Source: Acheta domesticus
Lineage: Eukaryota > Arthropoda > Insecta > Orthoptera > Gryllidae
Assembly (NCBI GenBank): GCA_031308135.1
Contig: JAHLJT010004567.1
Location: 36,840,389-36,904,388, forward strand
DNA length: 64,000 nucleotides
Direction of reading: 5' to 3'
Shown: positions 1 through 11,930 of the stretch, piece by piece
Layout of the letters: every line of letters starts with the position of its first letter
How positions within the stretch are numbered: position 1 is the first letter of the stretch
Made by a program: the position numbers and the translations under genes
The notes under the pieces: generated by a model
Told to the model about the DNA's origin: nothing
The model's database searches: none
Seen by the model: only the letters and a program-made list of their open reading frames with translations

Positions 1-1259
1 ATGGTACCCTTTTACTTTCCACATTGGCTGCGCAGTTTCCTGGTACTTGTGGTTTAAAATACCGTAACCCAGAATCACGAGCTATGAGAGGTGTTCGTTT
101 GGTAGAAGGGAGATTACATCCTCCTGAAAATGGGTGGGGAGCTTGTGTATATTATTGTGTATTTCCCAAAGAGAACAAACGAAAATCAGATGATCAGTTG
201 GAAAATTCAACTGCAAAACAAAACGAATGGAAACCAACTGAAATGTTCAGATTTGATTGTGCTTGGACTGCCTTGGAAGACAACTGAGCAACAGTTACGG
301 GAGTATTTTGAGACCTTTGGGAAGTTCTAATGGCACAAGTTAAAAAAGACACATCAAATCTGGTCAGTCTAAAGGTTTTGGTTTCATCCGTTTTGGTAGT
401 TACGAATCACAGATGCGAGTTCTTGGCAGAGACATTTAATTGATGGCCGTTGGTGTGATGTTAGGATACCAAATTCTAAAGAAGGACAGATTCAGCAAGT
501 TCCTTGCAAAGTATTTATTGGCGATGCACAGAAGACATTCAGGCAGATGATTTACGAGAATATTTCTCAAAATTTGGTGAAGTTACAGATGTCTTCATTC
601 CGAAACCTTTTAGGGCATTTGCTTTCGTAACCTTCTTAGATCCAGAAGTTGCACAAAGTTTATGTGGAGAAGATCACATAATAAAGGGCGTATCTGTGCA
701 TGTGAGCAATGCTGCACCAAAAACAGATCCAAACAGTCGTGCTTATACAGGTGTGGGAGGGTCTAGAGGCCAGGGATCCCGTGAACCTAAGAATTTAGCA
801 GGTCCATTTGGAGGAGTAAGTGGGACAACCCAGCATTATCAACAGCACCATGGAGCTCCAGGAGGGGGGGCTATGAATCAAGGTACAGCGTGGAACCAGG
901 GTTCAATGAACCGCGGGAACCTAGACATGCCAAATCTTCAAGCGCTTGGATCACAGGCCAAGCAGGAGCTGGTAGCCAGGCACAGAATCTCAATAACCCA
1001 ATGGGATGGGAACACTTAACTTGGGAGCTTTACCAGTTAGCCCAGCATTGGTTGCCGCTGCCTTAAACCAAGCTGGCTGGGGCCTTATAGGTAATCTTCA
1101 AGGAGGCCAGCAGCAAGGGGCTGCCGGTGATACAGGACCACAGGGTTTAACATCAAGCTGCACCAACAGCTGCAGGCTTTGGGGTACTCCAGGAGCACCT
1201 CAACAACCAGCTGCACCTCCCACAGCTACAGGTCAGGGTGGTGGGTTATTAATTGGGGT
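1..1259 (+). pseudogene. TBPH: TDP-43 (TBPH), duplicate copy, frame-broken, 5' cut by window edge
   Basis: Starts at the codon equivalent to residue 23 of the complete copy at 28544 and carries the N-terminal domain, both RRMs and the glycine-rich tail, but in several frames. Frame breaks come from single-base losses, for example near 204, 238, 320, 427, 522, 950 and 1004, and a 2-base gain near 350. It keeps one G near 771 that the 28.5-kb copy lacks, so here the RRM2-to-glycine-rich junction reads through in one frame (504-1019). The mixture of errors points to unpolished sequence rather than a decaying gene. Confidence 0.85.
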
Positions 1260-4108
1260 TTGAATCAAGGTACAACAGGGGTGGAGGGGATGCAAGTCAG
1301 GGGGGTGGCACTTCAGGATCTAATGCACCTCAACAAGTAGGATCGTGGCCACAGAGAGGGAAACAGCAGGAAAGTTTTTTAAGTATGAACAGTAACATTA
1401 GTGTTAATGAAAGTTAAATATGCCTCAGGGAAGGAGTCATCGGTATGGGTTACATGGTGTTATCCATTATATTTGTATGAAAATTATTTGCATCTGCTTA
1501 TTTTGAGGCAATAGACTGTTGGCATTTGTAAAGCAGCACTCCTCTTATTTTGAACTAAGATTGTTCAATGTTTTATAAAAGAAACGACTTCGATAGTAAA
1601 TTTCTAATTCATTGACTGAGGAGATCCCTCCTTTATTAAATCAAGCTCATTCATCTTAGCAACTCTTGGCTGAGAATTGCCTGCCTATCATTAATTTATT
1701 TGATGGAGAAATTCTTTATTTGATTTCCTTTATTATTATTATTTTTTTTGTTTAAACGGTTTTATAAACGAAAGCAAATACCATATTAGTTCCTTTTCTG
1801 TTATGAGTTATGGTTAAACTGCTTTGGTGTGTTTGATACTCAAAAATTAAATGTCATTCTGTCTCTGAATACTATTAAAGTATATTCTCAGTGGTAGTTA
1901 TACACAGTATTTTCACTGTGTCCTCATAGTTCACATAACTATAATCATGTGAGCTGATGAACCTTGCTTTAAAATGAAGCATATTACTGTAAATGTATTA
2001 GTATAATTTGAGTGTCCTTCCTAACACATATATACATTACATACCCATAATAATGCTGTTTTCGAACATATGCGTTGTTTCGTAAAGTCTTTTTCGTAAA
2101 GTGATTTATCTACTGATAAGATGAACTCCAAATCGAGAATTCGATAAAACTAAGTCAAATTGAACAGTAAAATAAGAATGAGGCTACTTCATGCATAAAA
2201 TGTGATATCTTGGGTAGCATGTTGTTTTAAACTGTACAAAAGAAGTCATAGATTTTGTTACGATGATTAAAATGATTAGATTTTTTGAAGAAAACGGTAT
2301 GAAAGAGAGTGAGTCCCCCACTACATCATATCATTGGAGCAATAGGAATGTATGGTGATGTATGTGGACACATGGAAAGTGGCCGTGAAAGAGTGTTGTG
2401 CTTGGTGTATGTAATGTATGTTTTATATATATCTTACCATTCTTATGTTATTCCCTGTTATTTTGTATGTTCACTATGTAGAATGTTTTAGCTGTTTTGG
2501 GATATGTGTGTGAACTTTTGAAACATTGTCTGACCTTAGAGTTAGGAAAAGTAGATAGTTATATGATTACTTATGTAATCAATATTGAAACTAATGTACA
2601 TTCTCTACTTTATATTGTGGCCACATAATTGGCCTTCCAAATTACAGCTTTACTGGTTTCTAATGTTAAAATGCTTAACAAAGTTTTTGTTTTTTTTTAT
2701 TAGTAGACAAAATGGAAGTTCATATATTTTAATTTATGGGTAACTGAACATACTATTTCTTATGTTGACTTTGGAAAGGAAGAAAAAATGATTCAAATTG
2801 TTCACACGTTCTGCCACTCGACATTTAACAAGTTCAAATGATTGCTGTTGCCATATGGGATACCAAATGTTGTAAAGAATACACTGATATTACAATAACA
2901 GTTTATTGTGCATTATATACAATTATAGTATATAACAGGAAAAAGAATTCACATACACAACCAGTTATGCTCTTCCATTTCATTAATTCAGATATATTTT
3001 GCATTAAGTGCACAAACTTGTTGGTGATTTCTCATTGGAAACCGTACGAATGTTAAATGCTTTTGAAATTGTAAGTTAAAATCCCAGAGAAGATGAAAAG
3101 TTACTTTGTGTGTTTCTATGAAAGTTGTTCTAGTTAATGTTGCTATACTGTGTAGATGAGTGTGGTTTTTGTGAGCCTGTATTGGGTTTTTGAAGAGTGA
3201 TTTGCTGTGGATTGTAATACCCTTGAAGTGTACATACTGGAACTTAAGTTTGAATGTGGATTAAATATTTCACTGTATCATACACTGACTTTGTGTGATT
3301 GACTTATTTAATTTTTTTATTTTTTATTACATGAAAGAATAAATATGTTTCAAAGTGTGTTCACAGCAGTTGAATTTCACTGTATACCAAGTCATCTTAA
3401 GATTTCTTTAAATTTCTAAGTTGTGGAATGGTTGTATACTGGGAGTACAAGAATGTATGTATTCTTGAGGGGGTGAGCTGATGCCTGGTATCGGAAAGAG
3501 TGTACTGCAATGGATTTGTGTGTGTTTCCAGAAAGATGTATTATAATATTGTAGTTGTATTTAACTAATTATACTTGGTTTCGGTTTTCACCCCATAGTT
3601 ATGGATGTATTATGTATGTTTCTGTATGGCATTGTATGTGTGCATTGTAATACCATGTTGCTTTCATTAAGATAGTTCTTAAAAATAGAAGACAATACTT
3701 AGTACAACCAGCTTTTTCTGGTGAAGGGACTTAATATTTCTGCAAATGATAAGCAGTTAGAATGCAGAGTTATTATACCTGCCTGGGCATTTGATGGGAG
3801 TTGTAGTAAACATTGGAGAAGGAAATAAATTAAAAGCCAAAGTTGAATACTACACATGACACTGTATTTTTTTTCACTGTACAACGACAATACACTTACA
3901 TCACAACAAAAATATACAAATTTACAAGAAAACAGCTTCAATAATACCTTTATACCGGAATTGTCATCTCCATCACCAAATGCATTTGACCCGTACTTAA
4001 TTACTCAATCTACTTTCAATTTATGATGACATTTTTATCATATTCTACTAAGGGAGGAATAAACGGGTATATCTATTATTCAATTTTTTTATAACAACTC
4101 AACTAATT
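1260..4108 (+). other. TDP-43 3' untranslated and convergent intergenic DNA, duplicate copy
   Basis: AT-rich, with no coding capacity beyond short chance frames. It matches 29872-32735. It includes the out-of-frame counterpart of the glycine/serine-rich tail (about 1260-1400), GU-rich stretches and an AATAAA at 3338-3343. It ends at the stop region of the minus-strand V-ATPase subunit G copy. Confidence 0.7.
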
Positions 4109-5050
4109 TTACTTTCAGCACGGAAATTCTGATGAAGTTCAGGTTTTATGTCATACACCATCCAAGATCTTCTGGATTACCTGTTGGAAAAGAAATTGCA
4201 CAAATAAAGAGATTAAAACTAGCAATGTTTTTCTATCACACATTCCCTATCAATGCATTTTCACAGACCACTAACAATTGGTATTCGACATGTGGTATTA
4301 AACATTTCTAGGTGATGAACTATAGCATTATCCACTATATAAAAAAAAAAAAACACCAAAATTGTATGGGAAGGAAAGTCAATAGACAGGGGGAACAAGG
4401 ATGCTTCACGTAATGAAACAAATTGATAATTTTCTACTAGTCTATAGTAAATACAAATAAAGGAATGTTCTTTCATACCTGCTGTTTGTTTTGAACTACC
4501 GCTTGGTTCATTTGCTCAATTTCAGTTTGGTATCAGCCTCAATACGTGCTGCACGTCCTCCCGGGAACCCATATGCTGTAAAATACAACAGGCTATTAAA
4601 AATAGTTAATAAAATAATACGTCACACAATGGAGCAAAAGTCGCAGATCAATACCTTAGCTTCAAATTCTTTAAATTGACTCTCCCTTTCTTGCCTGTAT
4701 TTTTCAATTTCATCTTGGGCTTCCTCTTTGGCCTGTTTCAGACGTCGCGCTTTCCTTTGGCACAAAAAGACAAGATATTCCTTACATATTTTAAAATGTA
4801 TCATAACTTTTGCTTCGAAAGTATATACAAACATAAGAGGGCAGTATAGAAACAATAAATGAAATCCAAGGCGTGATTTGGGTCACACCCTCAAGTTGAT
4901 ATTAAATCGAATTTAATAGTTTAATAAATATGCAATAAAAGGAAAGTATATGATTACGATTTACTCACTCTTTCGAGCTTCGGCTACTTTTTCTGCGGCC
5001 CTTTTTTCGGCAGCAAGAAGTTGTTGAATACCCTGCGTTTGGCTTGCCAT
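4109..5050 (-). pseudogene. Vha13: V-ATPase subunit G, duplicate copy with indels (4 exons)
   Basis: Exons on the minus strand: 4969-5050, 4655-4754, 4479-4575 and about 4109-4190. Exon 1 is intact here (27 codons plus 1 base, then donor GTGAGT), whereas the copy at 33.6 kb has one extra base in the same exon. Exon 2 lacks one G just after its acceptor but keeps the A that the other copy lost. Exon 3 is two bases short, and exon 4 lost bases near the stop. The two copies thus correct each other, which argues for sequencing error in both. Confidence 0.85.
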
Positions 5051-6302
5051 CTTTCAGCTGACTGTATCGATCATATGACTGTTAATACAGTGTCGGGCCT
5101 CGAGAGCGCGTGGTCATCGCGTCACGAGAATGGCGACATCCGGTACCTGGGTGTGCCCTGAAATTGTCGCGGGGGCTTTTGAGTTGCTTCAAACGCCAAA
5201 ACGTCACTAACCTCAATATCCTAGAACTTTTCATGTCGAATACCGATGCAAATTATTTAGAGATGTGTACATTTGTTTAATAATTAGTTATTAGATTTCT
5301 AGAGTGTATTCATATCGAGAAATTTGATTGGTTGAAGTTGTTATCGCGTGAGGAACTCCGTAAGGACGATTACAGATGCCTAAGAACTTTATAACATTTG
5401 TTAAGGATGTTCAGTAGTACGTACAACGCTGTGCCAAAATAGTAAATTAGTGGAGCAACATCCGCACAAACTTTCTCAATTTGGTGGTAACCGTTAGATA
5501 ATATAGTGATGAACCTCCTATCCTACTAACACTTCTGCATACTTAACCAAACAATTTAAATGAAAATTACGAAAATTCAATATTTTTTTAATAAATTTCA
5601 TTAAATTATTCAACAACTAATATTAAGAAGTAGATGGCATTACAAATATTTAATGTCGAAGTTAGAGCAACCCCCACCTAGGTATAGAGGTCTAATCTAG
5701 GTGGTGATGGGTAGAGGACGTGTTCGCAAAAATTAGAACGTCACCATATAATTCAAAATTACTCGAAAATTACGATACATTGCAAAACGTGGAAAGATTT
5801 AAAGACCTAATATTAAAAACAGACTGCATTAAGAAAGGAATTTTGGCTTCACAATTGAAGGTGTTCGAGAAATTTGAAACTAGTGGTGCTACAAACTGCA
5901 CACTGAGAGAAATGTATTTTTCAATAATTATTTCATTTTGATATTGTACAATGTACTAAACATGTTTAGTAAGCAATAGTATAATACGTAACGTAATTCA
6001 TGTGGTAAGATTTAAGTAAATAGACACGATTTAGTATCGTTTAGTAAACCAAAACAATTGAACATCGTAAGTCAATGAACAAAGAGAATTGTTAGTGATA
6101 CTATACTAGTTTCGTAGATAAAATCATTCGATGTGATCTACTTTTCATGCCATCTCACTTACGAAACTGATCTTTTTCCTTTTCTTGGGCCATTTCTCAT
6201 TATGCGAGAGTGGGGGGAGGCCTATTATATCAAATCTGTAGTTCGTATTTCAATGCAAAATACACGGGAATGAACATTTCTAGATATCAGATTACATCAA
6301 CA
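5051..6302. other. Region upstream of V-ATPase subunit G, duplicate copy
   Basis: Matches 33690-34961. It holds the presumed 5' UTR and promoter of the minus-strand gene (a CG-rich patch at about 5090-5200), then AT-rich DNA. A small hairpin with 8-bp arms CCACCTAG/CTAGGTGG lies near 5675-5705 (same feature at 34315-34342). No further gene seen. Confidence 0.6.
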
Positions 6303-8394
6303 CTCAATGCTATAATTTATTACTTTCCCGTATATATACGGAGTATAGGGAAGGTTATGTAATGCTGCGCGAAAAAACGGTGAATTTTCAGCAGAAAAAA
6401 ATTCATTGCCGGGCCCTGATAACGAAAAAGTGGATAAAACCAGTTGCTAAATTAAGAAAAAAACTAACTCTTGGTGTAGACAGAATCCCCGTTTCGTGGA
6501 TCCTTGATACACACAACACACACACACCAAAAAAAGAGGCAAAACGAACGTCCTTCCGTCCACCAGTTTGTGAACAACACTAGCGCCTAAACCATAAGCA
6601 CGATTTCTTCCAAAATGAATATTCCCCTGTCGTTATAATTCCCCTCGAGGCGCCGTGATTTTGAAAACATTCTTCAAACTTGGGGGTACATTACATGAAG
6701 CTCTCGGACATTTTCAATATTTTCTCAAAAACGGCTCCAATTTTTTTTCTTTAAAGGCTCTGGCGTATAAGGGGATTTTCCGGCCTTAGTTTGCAATCCG
6801 ACTCAGATTTTTCCCACTGTTGGATGGTTTTTTTAACCAATTATTACAGCTAAGTTCATATCAGAAGCAAATAAAACAAAAGCCATAAAATGATTATTTC
6901 GTAATTTAAACACGAAAAAACGTTTTTTTTTCGCAGTAAGTACTTATCCCCGCAGGGGGGGGGGATCGTGAGCACGTAGGTGCGCACGATCTCTGGTGGA
7001 GAATCGTCGACGAGCACCCGTACCTCGAGTCTCGCGGCCCAACTCAGATCGTCAGCCTAACGTTGTAGACAGTGAGTAGGAAAGCCAAGCCCCGGCAACC
7101 ACCAGTTGGGCCCCTGGCGCGTCGACCATAGTCCGTCCGACCTCAAGGCAGGATTGGGTGGAGACGTACTAGTGCGCCGGCGGGGGTGAGGATAAAGACC
7201 TATGCCTAGGAGCCCACCCTGGGGACTCGTCCTCCGGTAGAACAAGAAAAATAGTGTGGTGTTGTAGACCACGCTGGGTTTCAATGTAAGTATTTACCAT
7301 GTGGATATTTTAACCTCATATTTCGCAAACAATATTTTCTACATCTAACATGTGGGAAAAATCTGAGTCGAATTGTAAATTAAGGCTGGAACACTCTTTA
7401 TCCGGCTAAAGCATTTCTTGTAAGGTCAACACGACGACGCCCTAGCAGGTAAACCGACACTATTAGTGAGCGTATCTTCCGGGCCGCATCCAGTTTGACA
7501 AACCATTCAGGGGTCACGTGGATTACTTTGATATTTCCCGATTCATCACAAAGCGTCCCGTCCTTTCAGTCTCATTTGGAAATTGAGCACTTTTCCTGGA
7601 AAATGGCCAAGTACGTTGTATTTGACAGTTGCTTCGGTTTCTGTCTGCAGGTAGTACCTAAGGATTTGAATGAAGCTTCATTCTTGAGCACTTTCTGAAT
7701 GCTTCCAGCATATTATATTATAATTAAACTAGCTGACCCGGCAAACGTTGTTTTGCCATATAAATATTCCTAGGATTATTTTAGTAGAAACTAGTGGTGC
7801 TACAGAATGGCACAGACTTTCCCGTATTAGTTTTCTATTTTCTTGGGTCTTCGCTAGCTATTCGGAATTGCCACATACTCTTTCTTGCACCTACCATCGC
7901 CTTACGTAAAGTTTATTTTGAGTTATTTTTGTTTTTTCAAAAATTATATAAATGTAAATTTTTTGAAAGATCTCTCACATCTTTAATATGCACATTATCC
8001 GCAATTTATAAAAGATTATTATATTGTGAGTGTAAGTGCTTCAAAAAACTTCAAATAAAGTATTTGAAAACTCAAACATTTTCTGTGAAAATGAGCTTCA
8101 AATTCGCATTTTAGTAGTGCTAAAACGCCATTTTCTCTTAAATGGCAGAAAATTTTTAAAAGAAAATTGCCATTTACGGCTAGGTTTGTGGTTCTTTAAT
8201 AATAGAAAATTAATGTTTCTGTTCTACAATAGGAAACCGAAAAATTAGAAAATGTCAAAAAAAATGTACTATTGGCGATGGTAGGTGGCAAGAAAGAGTA
8301 TGTAGCAATTCCGAATAGCTAGCGAAGACCCAAGAAAACAGAAAACTAATACGGAAAGTCTGTGCCATTCTGTAGCACCAAGTTTCAAGAACGA
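6303..8394 (+). repeat. Hairpin-ended repeat, nested MITE and short foldback, duplicate copy
   Basis: Counterpart of 34962-37049. A repeat begins with the TACTTTCCC/GGGAA-G hairpin (about 6319-6360) and is broken near 6770 by the MITE matching 35409-36056. The 611-bp inverted-repeat unit matching 36439-37049 follows, with its terminal GAAACTAGTGGTGCTAC motif at about 7788 and its reverse complement ending at about 8392. Confidence 0.7.
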
Positions 8395-9180
8395 CGCGTC
8401 AGTGGTATAGAGACCGCGCGTGGTGGTTGAGTTACGAGAGTCAGTCTTGCACGTGCATGCCGACGTAACAGTGTGTGAGTAATTCGCCTAGTAAATTATT
8501 TTCTGATTTCGAGTTTTTTTTATGGAAAAAATCAAAAATTTAAATAATAATTCTAATATTGAATTTATTTGGAAATATCTTTTCTGTAAAGATAAGATGA
8601 AAGAAATAATTATTAGAACAATTCAAAATTGCTAATTTGTGACTGAAATTTACTTCATCAAGATGTATCTCATCTTCATGATCTTGATTTGATGAGTCAA
8701 TGGTTTCGTAGGATTCCCTATTTTCAGATCTGGAAATGAAATCATTGACAGCACGTTCACAATTGACGGCATGGGTAGGGATATATTTTCGTTGCACTAT
8801 GTCCAGATTTCTGTTTATTCTGTCAGCTCTTCGATTTGATAAAGCTGACGATAGGCACGGGAGAAAACAGATCCAGCTATTTAGGATTTTATGAAGACGC
8901 TTGCAAAACTAATGACATATCTCAAATATCAAATGTTTTTGCACATATAAAATCAGAAAAATAATTTAATAAAAAGCTTTATTGAAAGAATAATGTTTCC
9001 TGCTATGATTAGAAAATTAATAACATTACCTCTCTGCCAATCTCAGTTCAATAAAAAAAGAAACATACGACAGCGGTCTGTGAGACCGGCCATGTTAAAT
9101 GTTACGTTACAGAAACGACCGTGTTAGTAAAGGGTTAATGTTTCGCACCAAACGTTTTAGGCAATCCGCTACACACGGTG
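8395..9180 (+). mobile_element. piggyBac remnant, duplicate copy
   Basis: Counterpart of 37050-37806, with the same right end ...AGTAAAGGG followed by TTAA (about 9126-9136). The transposase fragment is broken by extra and missing bases relative to the other copy. Confidence 0.6.
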
Positions 9181-11830
9181 GGGTCAATCCATTTTAAGTG
9201 GTCCAGCACTGGTCGCTCGACCATCTCGAAAAAAATTCATATTTTGTACATAAATTTCCTTATGTTTTGGCTGTTCAAAAACATCTTTATTTTTTTTATT
9301 GCACCTGGTTTACAAATGGCGGCCATTTTTGTTTCGCGCCGTGCGCCATTTTACGCGTTCGCAGACATTTACTCTTTCCTAAATTGCTCAGCTCTCGTTG
9401 TTCTAGCATTCTAGAATAAAAAGCATTCTATTCAAGACACTTTGGCCTGCAAATCGAAATTTATTTACCTATTTTATATGTTTTTATTTGGGAAATATTT
9501 GCAACCAAATCTATGGAACGCGAACGAACGAAATTCGATTTTCAGAGAGTAATTTTTCAAAGAAGTAATAGAATCTAAGCCTTAATTTCTCTGTGCTTTT
9601 ACACACAACAGTATAGTTACTTTTTGTAAAATATCATGGTATATAACGTACCCCTTGAAAATTACATCCTCTTGAAAACTGGAATTTTGGATTTTTTCCC
9701 ACTTTTGAACTGTAATATCTGTTGGGGGACCAGATAAAAATCTGAAAATTGCACACATGCGACCGCTATCATACCAAACTTCAGTAAAAATTACAACTTT
9801 TAGATTTAACTCGAAGTATTTTTAAAAATTGAAAACTTACGAAAAAAAAAAAGTTTCATTCCCCATTGAGAATACTTTGTGCCAAGTAGTAATCACATTA
9901 TTTTGAGCTATTTTAAACTAAAATCTACATTGATTTAAAATAATTAATTATACTTAATAATTAATGTACATAAAAGTGGCCTAATATATAATTTTCAATG
10001 TTACGTATACTTACTTTAAAACAAACGTACAATTTGACATCTACGTCCGTAATTGAAAATGGTTAAATTGATTTGAAATCTAAACCGCTTAAAACAAAAA
10101 TTATTATAAATTACAACAAATAAATAAATTCAGCGTTTTTGTTATGTTTTTTGCGTTAAATTTGCCATTCGCTTACTATTTCTGAAGGTTTCTGCAGATA
10201 CGAACAGTCGCACAGTACTTTTTAGATGCAATGATCGCAACTGAATTTTAGAATAACATGATGGACACAATCATATAAGATTGTCCGAAAAAGTTTTTCT
10301 TGGTAGCTATCGTTGTGCGAGTCAAAGTTATTTCTCTCAAGCTTTTGATAAAGACTTTTTATGATTTTTGTAAAGATTTTATAAAAGATTGGCCCAAGAG
10401 ATCAAATTTATCTCTTGATACTTACAGAGAGATGTGATATCACAACTATTCCTTAATGAAAAAACATTCTCCTCTACATCGAAGTCTTCATTGACGTAAT
10501 GTCTTTAGGAAAAATATCATAAAGGTTGATGGCCAACTTCATTACTAATATCATCTATACAGCAACCACACTCCATTTTCATAAACGGTCACACAATTGT
10601 GCACAAAGGCACAGATAACACGTTTTGACGTGAAGGGAAGACAACCCTCAAGCCACAAACTCATAGAAAACGATTCAAAAGCCTGTGTGATCTAGAAAGT
10701 GCGTTAAATCCTCGGCCCACCGCGTTGGTTCTGTCGATACACGAATCTTCGGTTGTTGATATTCTAAGAAATAATCAGAGGTGCGGTGTGTCAAGTTTGG
10801 TAGTAGCTATGACTCTGCTTTCCTAAACTGCACTGGTATAATATCCGCTGATTCTCCTTCATTTTCTGTTAATTCAGTCACGTTATTTTCACTAAGCGAC
10901 CGTCGTATTTCTGCAGAACATTCAGAAATAGTAAGCCGAATGGCAAATTAAACGCACAAACATAAACAAAACGCTGAATTTTATTTATTTGTTGTAATTT
11001 ATAAATAATTTTTGTTTAAGCGGTTTAGATTTCAAAATCAATTTAACCATTTTTCAATTACGGACGTAGATGTCAAATTGTACGTTTGTTTTAAAGTAAG
11101 TATACGTAACATTGAAAATTATATATAGGCCACTTTTATGTACATAATTATTAAGTATAATTAATTATTTTAAATCAATGTAGATTTAGTTTAAAATAGC
11201 TTCAAAATAATGTGATTACTACTTGGCACAAAGTATTCTCAATGGGGAATGAAACCTTTTTTTTTTCGTAAGTTTTCAATTTTTTAAAAAATACTTCGAG
11301 TTAAATCTAAAAGTTGTAATTTTTACTGAAGTTTGGTATGATAGCGGTCTAGCATGTGTGCAATTTTCAGATTTTTATCTGGTCCCCCAACAGAGATATT
11401 ACAGTTCAAAATGGGAAAAAATCCAAAATTCCAATTTTCAAGAGGATTTAATTTTCAAGGGGTACGTTATTACCAATGATATTTTACAAAAGTAACTATA
11501 CTGTTGTGTGTAAAAGCACGAAGAAATTAAGGCTTAGATTCTATTACTTCTTTGAAAAATTACTCTCTGAAAATCGAATTTCGTTCGTTCGCGTTCCATA
11601 GATTGGTTGCAAATATTTCCCAAATAAAACATATAAAATAGGTAAATAATATTTCGATTTGCAGGCCAAAGTGTATTGAATAGAATGCTTTTATTCTAGA
11701 ATGCTAGAACAACCGAGAGTGAGCAATTAGGAAAGAGTAATGTCTGCGAACGCGTAAAATGGCGCACGGCGAGAAACAAAAATGGCCGCATTTGTAAACC
11801 AGGGCAATAAAAAAATTAAGATGTTTTGAA
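9181..11830. mobile_element. Foldback element, duplicate copy, right arm cut by the gap
   Basis: Counterpart of 37850-40644. The left arm starts with GGGTCAATCC at 9181, preceded by GGTG (9177-9180), and runs to about 10215. The loop runs to about 10900, and the inverted right arm is cut at 11830, about 100 bp before the expected terminus. Confidence 0.8.
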
Positions 11831-11930
11831 NNNNNNNNNNNNNNNNNNNNNNNNNNNNNNNNNNNNNNNNNNNNNNNNNNNNNNNNNNNNNNNNNNNNNN
11901 NNNNNNNNNNNNNNNNNNNNNNNNNNNNNN
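11831..11930. other. Assembly gap, 100 N
   Basis: Exactly 100 N, the conventional length for a gap of unknown size. Sequence to its left belongs to the duplicate block. Sequence to its right (11931 on) is unique in the window and lies in the 3' direction of the dnr1-like gene, so missing exons of that gene may lie in this gap. Confidence 0.99.

Larger units (their letters stand above)
1..11830 (+). repeat. Direct duplicate of 28611-40542, probably an assembly artefact
   Basis: The block matches 28611-40542 collinearly: TDP-43, its 3' region, V-ATPase subunit G, the hairpin-ended repeat, a MITE, a piggyBac remnant and most of a foldback. It is 102 bp shorter overall. The differences I read are overwhelmingly 1-base losses in short runs (for example in the RRM1 and glycine-rich parts of TDP-43), with few substitutions. 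It ends at an N gap inside the right arm of a kilobase inverted repeat, a typical place for an assembler to stop. The left limit is unknown because the window opens inside TDP-43. An allelic contig or a very recent true tandem duplication is possible but less likely. Confidence 0.9.

Noticed and set aside
24..330. Two overlapping N-terminal TDP-43 frames taken as separate genes
   Set aside because: They are one gene split by single-base losses in the duplicate copy.
1..1259. TDP-43 pseudogene created by decay
   Set aside because: Frameshifts are nearly all one-base losses without matching substitutions, unlike neutral decay.
1..5050. Genuine tandem duplication of the TDP-43/V-ATPase G gene pair
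   Set aside because: The copies differ mainly by homopolymer indels and correct each other's frames. An assembly duplicate is the simpler reading.
9178..9414. Frames with FYAFAD at both foldback arms
   Set aside because: They lie in the terminal inverted repeats and occur on both arms in opposite orientation. No protein family fits.
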